DNA from: Enterobacter cancerogenus
Lineage (GTDB): Bacteria > Pseudomonadota > Gammaproteobacteria > Enterobacterales > Enterobacteriaceae
Direction of reading: 5' to 3'
DNA length: 64,000 nt
NCBI GenBank assembly: GCA_000773965.1
Contig: JRUP01000002.1
Location: forward strand, 248,001 to 312,000
The stretch's first letter is position 1. Each line of letters begins with the position of its first letter. Shown here piece after piece: positions 8,685-18,470 of this stretch. The notes beneath the pieces are model-generated. The model worked only from the letters and a program-made list of their open reading frames with translations, did not search any database and was not told the origin of the DNA. Made by a program: the position numbers and the translations under genes.

Positions 8685-10370
8685 ATGAGCGAAACTTTAT
8701 CTCAGGCTGTTGCCCGTGAAATCCGTGCGCCGCGCGGTAACGAACTGCATTGTGCGAACTGGTTGATTGAAGCGGCTTACCGCATGATCCAGAACAACCT
8801 CGATCCTGATGTGGCCGAGCGCCCGGAAGATCTGGTGGTATACGGCGGTATCGGTAAAGCCGCGCGTAACTGGGAGTGCTTTGAGCAGATTCTGCGTTCA
8901 CTGCGTGCGTTGCAGCCTGAAGAAACCCTGCTGATCCAGTCTGGTAAACCGGTGGGTGTGTTCCGTACTCATGCCGATGCACCACGCGTGCTGCTGGCTA
9001 ACTCTAACCTGGTGCCACACTGGGCTAACTGGGATCATTTCCACGAGCTGGATAAAGCCGGCCTGATGATGTACGGCCAGATGACCGCCGGTTCCTGGAT
9101 CTACATCGGTGCACAGGGCATCGTGCAGGGCACCTTTGAGACCTTCGCCGAAGCCGGTCGCCAGCATTATGACAGCGATCTGAGCGGTCGCTGGATCCTG
9201 ACAGCAGGCCTGGGCGGCATGGGCGGCGCACAACCGCTGGCGGGCGTACTGGCCGGTGCCAGCGTGCTGGCGATTGAGTGCCAGGAATCCCGCATCGATT
9301 TCCGTCTGCGCACCCGTTACGTTGACCATAAAGCTTATACCTTAGACGAAGCGCTGGATCTGATTGAGAAAGCCACCAAAGCGAAGCAGGCAATTTCCGT
9401 TGGCCTGCTGGGCAACGCCGCTGAAATCGTACCGGAGTTGGTGAAGCGTGCCAAAGCGGGCGGCATGAAGCCGGATATCGTCACCGATCAGACTTCTGCA
9501 CACGATCCAATCAATGGCTATCTGCCAGTGGGTTGGGATCTGGATCGCTGGCAGGCCGAGCGCGTCAGCAATCCGAAAGCGGTCGAAAAAGCCGCTCGCG
9601 CGTCGATGGCGGTGCATGTGCAGGCCATGCTCGACTTCCATCATATGGGCGTGCCGACCGTGGATTACGGTAACAACATCCGTCAGGTAGCGTTGGATGA
9701 AGGCGTGAAAAACGCCTTTGATTTCCCAGGCTTCGTACCCGCCTATATTCGCCCGCTGTTCTGCGAAGGAAAAGGTCCGTTCCGCTGGGTGGCGCTGTCA
9801 GGCGATCCAGAGGATATCTACAAAACCGATGCCAAGCTGAAAGAATTGTTCCCGGATCATAAGAACCTGCATCGCTGGCTCGATATGGCGCAGGAGCGTA
9901 TCGCCTTCCAGGGCTTACCAGCGCGCATCTGCTGGCTGGGTCTGGGCGAGCGTCATAAAGCCGCGCTGGCGTTTAACGAAATGGTGCGCAATGGCGAGCT
10001 GAAAGCACCTATCGTCATCGGCCGCGATCATCTGGACTGTGGTTCCGTCGCCTCACCGAACCGCGAAACTGAAGCGATGAAAGACGGTTCGGATGCTGTC
10101 TCCGACTGGCCGCTGCTGAATGCCCTGCTGAACACCGCAGGCGGCGCGACTTGGGTGAGCCTGCATCACGGCGGCGGCGTTGGCATGGGCTTCTCGCAGC
10201 ACTCCGGCGTGGTGATTGTCTGCGACGGCACTGCCGAAGCCGACGCGCGCCTTGGCCGTGTGCTGTGGAATGACCCGGCGACGGGTGTGATGCGTCACGC
10301 GGACGCGGGCTATGAACTGGCGCAGAACTGCGCGAAAGAACATGGCTTGAACCTGCCGATGCAGAAGTAA
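8685..10370 (+). CDS. hutU: Urocanate hydratase
   Basis: A 561-residue NAD-dependent enzyme that converts urocanate to 4-imidazolone-5-propanoate, step two. Family signatures include [13 protein letters not shown], the glycine-rich [12 protein letters not shown] for the tightly bound NAD, and [16 protein letters not shown] near the C-terminus. The Shine-Dalgarno AAGGAA at 8673-8678 best fits the second of two tandem ATGs (8685); 8682 and a TTG at 8679 are possible but too close. It is co-transcribed with hutH. Two hairpins follow the stop. Confidence 0.96.
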   Translation: MSETLSQAVAREIRAPRGNELHCANWLIEAAYRMIQNNLDPDVAERPEDLVVYGGIGKAARNWECFEQILRSLRALQPEETLLIQSGKPVGVFRTHADAPRVLLANSNLVPHWANWDHFHELDKAGLMMYGQMTAGSWIYIGAQGIVQGTFETFAEAGRQHYDSDLSGRWILTAGLGGMGGAQPLAGVLAGASVLAIECQESRIDFRLRTRYVDHKAYTLDEALDLIEKATKAKQAISVGLLGNAAEIVPELVKRAKAGGMKPDIVTDQTSAHDPINGYLPVGWDLDRWQAERVSNPKAVEKAARASMAVHVQAMLDFHHMGVPTVDYGNNIRQVALDEGVKNAFDFPGFVPAYIRPLFCEGKGPFRWVALSGDPEDIYKTDAKLKELFPDHKNLHRWLDMAQERIAFQGLPARICWLGLGERHKAALAFNEMVRNGELKAPIVIGRDHLDCGSVASPNRETEAMKDGSDAVSDWPLLNALLNTAGGATWVSLHHGGGVGMGFSQHSGVVIVCDGTAEADARLGRVLWNDPATGVMRHADAGYELAQNCAKEHGLNLPMQK

Positions 10371-10377
10371 ATTTCCC

Positions 10378-10438
10378 GGTGCGCATGACTGCGCACCTTT
10401 CTCCACATGTGTAAGGTCGGCATGCAGGTATGCCGACC
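10378..10438 (+). terminator. Two hairpins after hutU, probable terminator
   Basis: GGTGCGCA and TGCGCACC (10378-10385 and 10390-10397, loop TGAC) form an 8-bp stem followed by TTTCT. A second hairpin, GGTCGGCAT and ATGCCGACC (10415-10423 and 10430-10438), follows 17 bases later without a T-run. The first can end hutHU; the second may be a processing or blocking stem. They argue that the next gene has its own promoter. Confidence 0.5.
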
Positions 10439-10593
10439 AAGCGCCCCGCTGCTATATTCCATTCCGCTATACCCTATAGCCAAATTATTCCTTTCCACGA
10501 TAGACGCCGCCCTGCGCTTACCACTACAGTGGAGACATCACGTTACGTGTCAGAGAAATCGCAGCAACTGCTGCTGATGGAGAGCCTTACCTT

Positions 10594-11751
10594 ATGAGCC
10601 TGCCTGCCGTCCTGCTGGAAAACGCCCTGAACTGGCGTCGTCAGTTACACCAACATCCTGAACTCGGTTACCAGGAGCAACAAACCAGTGAACTGGTTGC
10701 GAACGTGCTCGCTGAAGCAGGGTTACAGGTGTTCCGTGGCCTGGCAGGCACTGGCGTGATTGGCACACTGGAAAACGGCCCTGGGCCGGTGATTGGCTTG
10801 CGTGCCGATATGGATGCCCTACCGATTACCGAAAAAGGTGCGCCGGAGTGGAAATCCAGCCGCCCTGGCGTGATGCACGCCTGTGGTCACGATGGACATA
10901 CGGCGATTCTCCTCGCAGCAGCCTGCCAGTTGGCCGCCGCACGCAATTTCAAAGGCACCGTCCACTTTCTGTTCCAGCCAGCTGAAGAGAACCTCGGTGG
11001 TGCTCGCAATATGGTGGAAGAAGGTTTATTTACCCGTTTCCCAATGGATGCGGTGTACGCCATGCACAACTGGCCAGGTTTGCCGGTGGGCTCGCTGGCG
11101 GTGAATCCAGGTGCGATGATGGCCTCGCTCGATTCCTTTGAAATCACCCTGAACGGCAAAAGCTGTCATGCGGCGATGCCGGAGAGCGGTGCCGACCCGA
11201 TGGTGGTGGCAGCAGAGCTGATCATGGCGCTGCAAACCATCCCGTCACGCCGTTTGTCACCGCTGGCGTCAGCGGTGGTAAGCGTGACGCAGATCCACGG
11301 CGGTGAGGCGATCAATGTGATTCCCGAGCAGATTGTGCTGCGTGGTACGGTGCGATGTTTGCAGACTGACGTACGCGACCGCGTGCGCAGTCTGATTGAG
11401 GATTTTGTCACTACCCTGCCGCGCCCATTTGGCGTCAGCGGCGAGATTCACTGGTATCCGGGTTATCCCGTCACCGCCAACCATGCCGGACCAGCGGAAC
11501 AAGTGCGCGAGGTTGCCCAGCGCGTGTTAGGTGAATCGCAGGTGCACTGGCAGGTGAATCCCTCCATGGCATCGGAAGATTTCGCCTGTATGCTGGAATC
11601 CTGTCCGGGTGCTTACTTCTGGCTCGGCGCCGATGGCGCATCCCCCTCCGCCCCATTGCACAACGCGCATTATGATTTCAATGATGACCTGATACCGATT
11701 GGTATCCGCTTCTGGCAGCAACTGGTGGAGAGCGTGCTGGTCAAAGCCTGA
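10594..11751 (+). CDS. M20 family amidohydrolase (hippurate hydrolase-like)
   Basis: A 385-residue metal-dependent amidohydrolase of the M20D group (HipO/IAA-amino-acid hydrolase type). Metal-binding landmarks are present: MHACGHDGHTA near residue 92, the Glu pair in FQPAEENLGGA, AMHNWP and the late SEDFACM. These enzymes cut N-acyl amino acids to free the amino acid. Its place behind hutU suggests it could feed an N-acylated amino acid into the locus, but no HutC-type site precedes it, and hairpins separate it from hutU. The ribosome site is weak (GGAG 13 bases before the ATG). The substrate cannot be read from sequence. Confidence 0.8.
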   Translation: MSLPAVLLENALNWRRQLHQHPELGYQEQQTSELVANVLAEAGLQVFRGLAGTGVIGTLENGPGPVIGLRADMDALPITEKGAPEWKSSRPGVMHACGHDGHTAILLAAACQLAAARNFKGTVHFLFQPAEENLGGARNMVEEGLFTRFPMDAVYAMHNWPGLPVGSLAVNPGAMMASLDSFEITLNGKSCHAAMPESGADPMVVAAELIMALQTIPSRRLSPLASAVVSVTQIHGGEAINVIPEQIVLRGTVRCLQTDVRDRVRSLIEDFVTTLPRPFGVSGEIHWYPGYPVTANHAGPAEQVREVAQRVLGESQVHWQVNPSMASEDFACMLESCPGAYFWLGADGASPSAPLHNAHYDFNDDLIPIGIRFWQQLVESVLVKA

Positions 11752-11836
11752 CTGGCAGGATTCGCGGAACCCAGGAATATAAAACGAGGTGGCATGTTGG
11801 TTAAAGCCTGACTGGCGGATTTCCAGAACCAGCAAT
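11733..11836. repeat. Direct duplication of the 3' end of the M20 hydrolase gene
   Basis: The last codons and stop (GGTCAAAGCCTGACTGGC, from about 11739) recur 60 bp later as GGTTAAAGCCTGACTGGC; about 45 bp is recognisably duplicated, including GGAACC(C)AG(G/C)AAT. The second copy lies outside the gene. The rest of the gap to ybiB (11837-12024) holds a short hairpin, GCGGGT and ACCCGC, at 11980-11994, and no gene. Confidence 0.6.
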
Positions 11837-12024
11837 CTCAACCGGCATTGTATCAGGCAGCAATAGACTCGACGGCGCGACTCAAGCTGAGGGGAATCGG
11901 CAACGTGCCCGCTATGCACCCACCCCGCTAAACTCCTCGATGCACGATTGCACGATTGATTTTATATCATCTCTCGACTGCGGGTTTGACCCGCAACCCA
12001 AGGCTGCGGGTATTGATTTACCCG

Positions 12025-12993
12025 TCAGATCCCAGCTTGCTGCAATCGCGTTTCCGCCTCATCCAGCGTCGCTGACTCTCCGGTGGCCACTAAGCAGCAC
12101 GCCAGCTGTAAACGCAGCGCCTGCGGCACGGCACGTTCGCCGGCCAGCACCTGTTTGATCCAGTCTGCAGTGTCTTGCGCATTTTTACTTTCTGGCAGTT
12201 CCACGCTGATTTCTGGCTGGCGCTCAACCCACACTTCCGCCTCTGCGCCCGCACCGCCAATGTAGTTAATCGCCGGACAGCGTTGTGGGTTGGCATACAC
12301 TTCACCTTCGGTGCCATTCAGCAGGATGGCGGGTGCATCAATATCCTGGAAGAACTTGCCGACGCGCGGCACATATTCCGGATGGGAAACACTCGCCAGA
12401 CGCAACGCGGCGCGTTCGGCAAACGGCGTAGCCAGCTTCGCCAGGGTATGCGCGCTGTTGCGCACGCCCATGCGCCAGCGCAGCGACAGCTGTTTTGCCA
12501 TCGGTGCACACAGGTGATCGATGGTGATAAACGCCAGTTCGCCACTGTCCAGCTTCGCTTGAGCCTGCTGCGCTGTGGTGACCGGCGCAATATCCAGCGC
12601 CGCCAGTACCGCTTCGGTGGTAATGCGCGTCGGGTCGTCACTCACACCGTGCAGCAATACCGGAAACCCGAGTTTGCTTAACAGTAAGGCCAGCAGCGGC
12701 GTGAGATTGCCCTGACGACGTGCGCCGTTGTAGCTGGGAATCACAACCGGCATCGGACGATTGGCGGGCGGCTGCAGCTGCATCATCTGTTGCTGCATAG
12801 CGTGGTAAAAACCGCGCATCTCCTCTTCGCCTTCGCCCTTGATACGCAGGGCGATCAGCACACCGCCGAGCTCCAGTTCTGGCACTTCATCCGCCAGCAT
12901 CGCGCTGTAAAGTGCAACGGCGGTGCCGAAATCGATATCGCGCGCGTGGTTCTTACCGCGCCCAATCTCTTTGATAATTTTATTCAGTTCCAT
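12025..12993 (-). CDS. ybiB: YbiB family protein (TrpD2-like, nucleic-acid binding)
   Basis: A 322-residue homologue of E. coli YbiB (320 residues). The family has the anthranilate phosphoribosyltransferase (TrpD) fold but does not make tryptophan; YbiB/TrpD2 dimers bind DNA or RNA without clear sequence preference. Visible blocks are the N-terminal helical domain (ELNKIIKEIGRGKNHARDID), IPSYNGARRQGNLTPLLALLL, LLHGVSDDPTRITTEA and YIGGAGAEAEVW. It lies 72 bp behind dinG in the same direction, as in E. coli, so it probably rides on the LexA-controlled dinG transcript. Role in the SOS response is inferred from that linkage. Confidence 0.88.
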   Translation of the reverse strand: MELNKIIKEIGRGKNHARDIDFGTAVALYSAMLADEVPELELGGVLIALRIKGEGEEEMRGFYHAMQQQMMQLQPPANRPMPVVIPSYNGARRQGNLTPLLALLLSKLGFPVLLHGVSDDPTRITTEAVLAALDIAPVTTAQQAQAKLDSGELAFITIDHLCAPMAKQLSLRWRMGVRNSAHTLAKLATPFAERAALRLASVSHPEYVPRVGKFFQDIDAPAILLNGTEGEVYANPQRCPAINYIGGAGAEAEVWVERQPEISVELPESKNAQDTADWIKQVLAGERAVPQALRLQLACCLVATGESATLDEAETRLQQAGI

Positions 12994-13065
12994 CAGGGCA
13001 TTCCCGCTTCCAGGGCGCGCCGATAACCGGCTGCCAAAAGGTCATTGATGTGCGTCTGGGCACAC

Positions 13066-15243
13066 CTAAGATTTCTTACTTTTACGCTTCGCTGATTTTA
13101 CTGGGGCTTTAACCGCTACTTTTACCGCTGGTTTTATGCTGGCTTCGGGCACCATCGGTTGCTCAATCGGAAACACCGGTAAGGCGGCCAGCAGCCGACT
13201 GCCATAAGCTTTATTAAGCAGTCGCCGATCGTATATCACGATCTCACCGGAACAGTAATGGCTACGAATCAGACGGCCGACCTGCTGAATCAACGTAAAC
13301 GAAGCGCTCGGTAGACTCTGCACTTCGAACGGGTAGCGTTTCAGGCTCTTCAACCACTCCCCTTCGGTCAAAATTACCGGACTGTCTACCGGGGGAAAAG
13401 CGATTTTATGGATGTGCACCTGTGTCAGCAGATCGCCCTTTAAATCCAGGCCTTCAGCAAAAGACTGCAGTCCAACCAGAATACTGGTTTGCCCCGCTTC
13501 GACTCGCTGGCGATGCAGCTCCACTAAGCGCGAACGAGGTTGATCGCCCTGCACCAACATCGATAAGCGTAATGCGCTGACATGGCTGACAAACTGCTGC
13601 ATCGCGCGCCCACTGGCAAATAGCACCAGCACGCCTTTGTGCTTCTCTTCTGCCATTTGTTGCAGGAAAAAGCCTGCCATCTCGGCAATGTGCTCCGCTT
13701 CATTAGCCATCAGCGGTTCATAGCGCATTTGCGGGATCACCAGCTTGCCCTGATCGACATGATTAAATGGCGAATCCAGCGCAACAAAGCGATCGCCCGC
13801 TTTCTCGTTTAGCCCTGACATCTCTTGCAGCCGATTGAAGCTGTTCAGTGAACGCAAGGTCGCCGAGGTCACCACCACATGCGGAATCTTGCGCCACAGC
13901 AGTTTCTCCAGCTGATCACTGACGCGAATCCCGGCGCAATGGAACAGCAGATGCGCCTGACCATCGCGAATTTCACGGGTAATCCATTTCGATACCGGCG
14001 CGTTGGAGGCTTTCTCCATCGCCGCCAGCCGCCATAGTTTACTGATTGATTCGAACCAGCCGAACTGGCGGTTAAGCTGAATAATCGCCCGATGCAAACG
14101 CATGATGTCGGCTTTGCCGGTTTGCTCACCCAGCTCATTGAGTAACCCTTCGCTCAAACCGCGCAGTGCATCGCTCAGTTTGAACAGCCGTGCGCACATG
14201 GTCATCAGTTCTTCCGGCAACTCACCCAGCACAAAACGGAACTCACCCGGCTGATTGTGCGCGGGTAACAGCGGATTGAGCGCGTCGCACAGGATTTGCA
14301 GCAGCTCACGCATCTCATCGCAATGGCCTTTTAACCGCTCAGGATTGGTCAGCGGTGGCGGCGATTTGGGGCGGAACTGCGCCATGATGGTTTCCACCAG
14401 CCGTACAAACAGATCGAGCTGCAAGCTGCTCCAGCCGGGGGTAATTTCCGCGCTCATCTCCAGTGCATCACGCGCCACTTCAGGCAGATGATGGCCCTCG
14501 TCCAGCACCAGCATCAGATGTTTAGGCGGCGGTAATACGGATTCATTCTCCATCGCCGCCATCACCAGCGCATGGTTCGCCACCACCACATCCGCCTGTT
14601 CTATTTCACGACGTGCAACAAAGAACGGACATTCACGATACCAGCGACAGTGATGCCCCAGGCAGTTGGCTTTATCGGTGGAAAGGCGCTGCCACAGGCT
14701 GTCATCAATTGAGACATCGGAGTGATCGCGCAGGCCGTCCCATTTGTAGCTGCTGAGTTGCTTTTCCAGTTTGGCACAGAACTTCTGCTCTTCTTTCGAC
14801 CCGGTTACCGCTTCTTCATCGAGATACAGCAGCAAATCGCCTTGCTGATCTTCCGTCGCAGCCAGCGCCGCGAGATTGCGCGGACAGACATAGCGGCCAC
14901 GGCCGAATGCGGCAGTGAAGGTGAGATCGGGGATGATTTTTTTCAGCAGCGGCAGGTCTTTGCTGAAGATTTGATCCTGCAGCGCCACGTTGGCGGTGCT
15001 GATCACTAACCGTTTCTCCTCGGCGCGGCTCACCGCGATGCCGGGGATGAGATAAGACAAGGTTTTGCCCACGCCGGTGGGGGCTTCAATCGCCAGATGG
15101 CGACCTTCGTCACCTGCCAGGCTCTTCGCCACTTCAGCGATCATCTGACGCTGGGGCGCACGGGGGATAAAGTCAGGAACCTGCTGCTGCAGCGCCTTAT
15201 ACCATTGCGCAATCTGGCTTTTTATCGCTGCTGTCAGGGCCAT
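13066..15243 (-). CDS. dinG: ATP-dependent 5'-3' DNA helicase DinG
   Basis: A 725-residue iron-sulfur helicase of the XPD/Rad3-like superfamily 2 that resolves R-loops, D-loops and replication-transcription conflicts. Walker A is EAPTGVGKT (53-61), motif II is DEGH (248-251), and the four [4Fe-4S] cysteines are at 120, 194, 199 and 205, the same places as in E. coli. The C-terminal helicase half shows VTSATLRSLNSFNRL and IQQVGRLIRS. The last 30 residues are Lys/Ala-rich and probably disordered. A LexA box lies 26-41 bases upstream of the ATG. ybiB follows. Confidence 0.96.
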   Translation of the reverse strand: MALTAAIKSQIAQWYKALQQQVPDFIPRAPQRQMIAEVAKSLAGDEGRHLAIEAPTGVGKTLSYLIPGIAVSRAEEKRLVISTANVALQDQIFSKDLPLLKKIIPDLTFTAAFGRGRYVCPRNLAALAATEDQQGDLLLYLDEEAVTGSKEEQKFCAKLEKQLSSYKWDGLRDHSDVSIDDSLWQRLSTDKANCLGHHCRWYRECPFFVARREIEQADVVVANHALVMAAMENESVLPPPKHLMLVLDEGHHLPEVARDALEMSAEITPGWSSLQLDLFVRLVETIMAQFRPKSPPPLTNPERLKGHCDEMRELLQILCDALNPLLPAHNQPGEFRFVLGELPEELMTMCARLFKLSDALRGLSEGLLNELGEQTGKADIMRLHRAIIQLNRQFGWFESISKLWRLAAMEKASNAPVSKWITREIRDGQAHLLFHCAGIRVSDQLEKLLWRKIPHVVVTSATLRSLNSFNRLQEMSGLNEKAGDRFVALDSPFNHVDQGKLVIPQMRYEPLMANEAEHIAEMAGFFLQQMAEEKHKGVLVLFASGRAMQQFVSHVSALRLSMLVQGDQPRSRLVELHRQRVEAGQTSILVGLQSFAEGLDLKGDLLTQVHIHKIAFPPVDSPVILTEGEWLKSLKRYPFEVQSLPSASFTLIQQVGRLIRSHYCSGEIVIYDRRLLNKAYGSRLLAALPVFPIEQPMVPEASIKPAVKVAVKAPVKSAKRKSKKS

Positions 15244-15266
15244 GTTGATTACTGTTTGCTGAATTG

Positions 15267-15286
15267 GCCTGTATTTTTACACAGTA
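15267..15286 (-). promoter_or_regulatory. LexA (SOS) box of dinG
   Basis: Read leftwards the site is TACTGTGTAAAAATACAGGC: CTG, ten A/T-rich bases, CAG, the LexA recognition pattern. It sits in the 54-bp gap between the dinG start (15243) and the stop of the LysR gene (15298). E. coli dinG is a known LexA target, so damage induction is well supported. Confidence 0.85.
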
Positions 15287-15297
15287 TCGGCGCAGCG

Positions 15298-16194
15298 TCA
15301 GCTTTCACTGCTATTTTTTCGCGCTGGATTCAGAATTTCACGCATCGCGCGGATCAGCGTTTCGCGCGCGCGTCCACGGCGGAAGGCAAACGAAAACGGT
15401 GCGCGGAAGTGAAAATGCTGTGGCAACAAGCGGCACAACGTGCCCTGCTGTTCCCCGCTTTGTGCGTAATGCTCCGGCAAATAGCCGATAAAGCGGCCAG
15501 ACAGAATCAGCGTCAACTGTGCTTCAATGCTCTCCACCGAGGCGTTGCTCTGGCGAAAACCGCGCTTGTTCAACTCCTGCTGATTCCAGTAACGACGCGT
15601 CACCATGCCGGTTTGCTGCACGGTGCGCACATCCGGATCGCCCTGTGCCAGCGGATGCTGCGGGCTGCAATAGAGCCAATGCTGCTCTTCATACAGCGGA
15701 ATGGTCACCAGATTGCTGGCACGTAGCGGAAAGTGACCAATCGCCATATCGAGCCGATCTTCGAGCAACTGCTGCTGTAACTCATTGGGATCGCGCACGC
15801 TGAGATTGAAAAAAACCGCAGGAAAACGCTGATTAAAGCGGGCAATCGCCGCCGGCAGATCCAGCGTACTGTCAGTCACTGTCGCATCCACCACGCCCAA
15901 TGAAAAAGTCCCACCCTGTGCGCTTTTCAGCGTCTCGACCTGCTCCTGCCACCCCGCCAGCGTGGCCAGCATTTCCTGGCTGTAGCGATGAAACTGCTCG
16001 CCTTTGGTAGTGAGGGTAAAGCCGCCACGTCCGCGCTGGCACAAGATAAAACCCAGCTGCGTTTCCAGCTCGCTCATATAGGCGCTAATGGCGGGCGTGG
16101 TCATGTTGAGCGCCTGCTGTGCACGCGAATAGCCCTGATTTTCCACCACGCTGGCAAACACCTGCAGCAGTTTGAGATTGGGTAGTGTTTGCAC
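15298..16194 (-). CDS. LysR family regulator, divergent from the guanidinobutyrase-like gene
   Basis: A 298-residue LysR-type regulator. The N-terminal helix-turn-helix is at residues about 8-66 (LKLLQVFASVVENQGYSRA ... AISAYMSELETQLGF), followed by a type-2 periplasmic-binding-like effector domain starting near FSLGVVDATVTDS. The start is a GTG at 16194 behind AAGGAA; the ATG at 16199 is out of frame. It is divergent from the ureohydrolase gene across 124 bp, the classic arrangement for a LysR activator of the neighbouring operon. The effector is probably a guanidino compound, by inference. Confidence 0.85.
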   Translation of the reverse strand: MQTLPNLKLLQVFASVVENQGYSRAQQALNMTTPAISAYMSELETQLGFILCQRGRGGFTLTTKGEQFHRYSQEMLATLAGWQEQVETLKSAQGGTFSLGVVDATVTDSTLDLPAAIARFNQRFPAVFFNLSVRDPNELQQQLLEDRLDMAIGHFPLRASNLVTIPLYEEQHWLYCSPQHPLAQGDPDVRTVQQTGMVTRRYWNQQELNKRGFRQSNASVESIEAQLTLILSGRFIGYLPEHYAQSGEQQGTLCRLLPQHFHFRAPFSFAFRRGRARETLIRAMREILNPARKNSSES

Positions 16195-16318
16195 CGCATT
16201 TCCTTCAGTGATTGCTGACTAAAGTTAACCAATCTATGAAGTGATTATTTGCTGTCAAGGATTTTTCCCGCGCCTTCCTCAGGCCATGATGAGATTCACT
16301 TAGCCGAAGGAGTTCGTG

Positions 16319-17278
16319 ATGACCGATTTTCCTCAGCCGCAGGGGGGCAACGAGATGCCCCGTTTCGCCGGCCGTGGCACCATGATGCGTTTGCCCGCTG
16401 CCGAATCCCCTGCCGATCTTGATGTCGCTTTCGTTGGCATTCCACTGGATATCGGTACGTCGCAGCGCAGCGGCACGCGCTACGGTCCACGTGCCATTCG
16501 TGCCGATTCGGTAATGATTCGCCCGTACAACATGGCGACCGGCGCGGCCCCTTTTGAATCGTTGCGCGTCGGCGATCTCGGCGATGTGCCCATCAATACC
16601 TACAGTCTGCTGAAGTCGGTCGAAATCATCGAAAACTATTATACCGAGCTGAATAATTGGCCGATTATTCCGTTAACGCTCGGTGGCGATCACACGCTGA
16701 CGCTGCCGATTTTGCGCGCGCTGGTAAAGAAGCACGGGCCGATGGGCCTGATCCATATTGACGCCCATACCGATACTAACGATGAGATGTTTGGCGAGAA
16801 GATCGCCCACGGCACCACATTCCGCCGCGCGGTGGAAGAAGGCCTGCTTGACTGCCAGCGCGTGGTGCAAATTGGTCAGCGCGCTCAAGGCTACGCTGCC
16901 GATGATTTCCAGTGGGGCGTCGATCAGGGCTTCCATCTGGTGCCTGCCGAACAGTGCTGGTATCGCTCCATGGCACCGCTGATGGCTGAAGTGCGTGCGC
17001 GCATCGGCGACGGTCCGGTGTATCTCAGCTATGACATTGACAGTTTCGATCCCGCCTGGGCACCCGGCACCGGCACGCCAGAAGTGGGTGGTTTGACCTC
17101 GATGCAGGGGCTGGAGATTGTGCGCGGCTGTCGCGGACTCAATCTGGTCGGTGGCGATCTGGTCGAGGTGTCACCGCCGTACGATATCAGCGGCATGACC
17201 TCCCAGCTGGCGGCCAATATCCTTTATGAGATGCTGTGCGTATTGCCCGGCGTCCGTTACACAGAGAAGAAAGCATGA
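16319..17278 (+). CDS. Ureohydrolase, probable guanidinobutyrase
   Basis: A 319-residue agmatinase/arginase-fold enzyme. The manganese ligands are visible in GGDHTLTLP, HIDAHTDTND and YDIDSFDPAWAPGTG. From its opening (QPQGGNEMPRFAGRGTMMRL) and core (RYGPRAIRADSVMIRPYNMATGAAP, quoted in part) it resembles Pseudomonas guanidinobutyrase more than E. coli agmatinase SpeB, so the likely reaction is 4-guanidinobutanoate to GABA plus urea. The ATG at 16319 is used behind AAGGAG; a GTG at 16316 is possible. It overlaps the next gene as ATGA. Agmatine, guanidinopropionate or guanidine are alternative substrates. Confidence 0.75.
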   Translation: MTDFPQPQGGNEMPRFAGRGTMMRLPAAESPADLDVAFVGIPLDIGTSQRSGTRYGPRAIRADSVMIRPYNMATGAAPFESLRVGDLGDVPINTYSLLKSVEIIENYYTELNNWPIIPLTLGGDHTLTLPILRALVKKHGPMGLIHIDAHTDTNDEMFGEKIAHGTTFRRAVEEGLLDCQRVVQIGQRAQGYAADDFQWGVDQGFHLVPAEQCWYRSMAPLMAEVRARIGDGPVYLSYDIDSFDPAWAPGTGTPEVGGLTSMQGLEIVRGCRGLNLVGGDLVEVSPPYDISGMTSQLAANILYEMLCVLPGVRYTEKKA

Positions 17279-18360
17279 CACAACAGAATTTGGTGTTTCC
17301 GGCGCGCGTGCTGCGCGGTGCGGGTGTGATCAATCAACTGGGCGAGATTTGTGCGGGGCTGGGCAAACGCGCCCTGCTGATCGGCGGCCACCAGGCACTG
17401 CAGTCAGTGGAGGCGCAGGTGCGCGCTCAACTGCTGGCAGCCAACGTGACGCTGCTGGCGCAGGAGTGGTTTGGTGGTGAGACTTCAATCAATCAGATTA
17501 ACCGTCTGGCGGCGATCGCTACCGAACTGCAAGCTGACGTGATTATCGGTGTCGGCGGCGGTAAATCGCTGGATACCGTTAAAGCCGTGGGCGCGCAGTT
17601 GGGCTTGCCGTTTATCACCATCCCGACCATTGCCGCTACCTGTTCGGCAGTGACGCCATTGACCATTCGCTACGACGATAATGGCAATTTCTTCGATATT
17701 TTCCCGCTGCCACAGGCACCGGCGGCAGTGATCATCGACAGTGAGTTGCTGGCGAAAGCTCCTGCTCGCTGGCTGGCTGCTGGACTGGGCGATACCCTGG
17801 CGAAATGGTATGAGTTCCGCGCGGTGAGCGTCCGCCATCCGGCGCGCGAAGGCAATGCATTGTCATCGCTGGCACATAGCCAGATTTGCTATGACGTGAT
17901 CGCGGAACACGGCCCGGCGGCTTATGCAGCAGTGCTGCGCGGTGAGAGTAGTGCCTCTTTGGATCAGGTGCTGGATGCAATCTTTACCTGGGCGGGATTG
18001 ACCTCGCTGATGAGCAACGGTGCCCACGCAGCGGCATCCCATGCGATTTATGAAGGTTTTACCTTCTGCGATAAGACGCGTGAGTTCGGTCATGGCCTGT
18101 TGGTGGGCTTCGGTAATCTGTGCCTGCTGGCGCTGGAAGATCGCAGCGATGAAGAGGTGCTGGATGAGATGCGTCTGGCGCGTGACTGCGGTGTGCCATT
18201 GACGCTGCGTGAGATTGCCGAGTTGGATGATGCCGAGCTGGCGCTGATTGTGCGTGAATCTGTGCATGCGCCGGATATGGAGAATATGTCAGTCACCGTG
18301 ACTGAAGTCCGTCTGCTGGAGGCAATGCAGCGGATTGAAGGGTTGGCTGTTCGGGTTTAA
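17275..18360 (+). CDS. Iron-containing alcohol dehydrogenase family oxidoreductase (HcxA/YbdH-like)
   Basis: A 361-residue NAD(P)-dependent dehydrogenase of the glycerol-dehydrogenase-like group. The nucleotide-binding stretch is VIIGVGGGKSLDTVKAVG, and TIAATCSAVTPLTI and AGLGDTLAKWYEF resemble E. coli HcxA (hydroxycarboxylate dehydrogenase A). Metal ligands are expected at the Asp of GDTLAKW and the His residues of HAAASHAIYEG and FGHGLLVG. It is coupled to the guanidinobutyrase-like gene by a 4-bp overlap, so it probably processes the carbon skeleton of the same substrate, perhaps a 2-hydroxy or 2-oxo acid. That role is inference. The gene ends in front of the fold-back repeats. Confidence 0.75.
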   Translation: MTQQNLVFPARVLRGAGVINQLGEICAGLGKRALLIGGHQALQSVEAQVRAQLLAANVTLLAQEWFGGETSINQINRLAAIATELQADVIIGVGGGKSLDTVKAVGAQLGLPFITIPTIAATCSAVTPLTIRYDDNGNFFDIFPLPQAPAAVIIDSELLAKAPARWLAAGLGDTLAKWYEFRAVSVRHPAREGNALSSLAHSQICYDVIAEHGPAAYAAVLRGESSASLDQVLDAIFTWAGLTSLMSNGAHAAASHAIYEGFTFCDKTREFGHGLLVGFGNLCLLALEDRSDEEVLDEMRLARDCGVPLTLREIAELDDAELALIVRESVHAPDMENMSVTVTEVRLLEAMQRIEGLAVRV

Positions 18361-18470
18361 ATCTGAGCTAAGTACTTGAGCAGGATGAGACGAGTACTTA
18401 TGCGGAGTGAGAACGAAAAGTATAGGTGTGTTTAGTTTGGGGCTGGGGGCTGAGTCCTGTGCTGGGTGCG

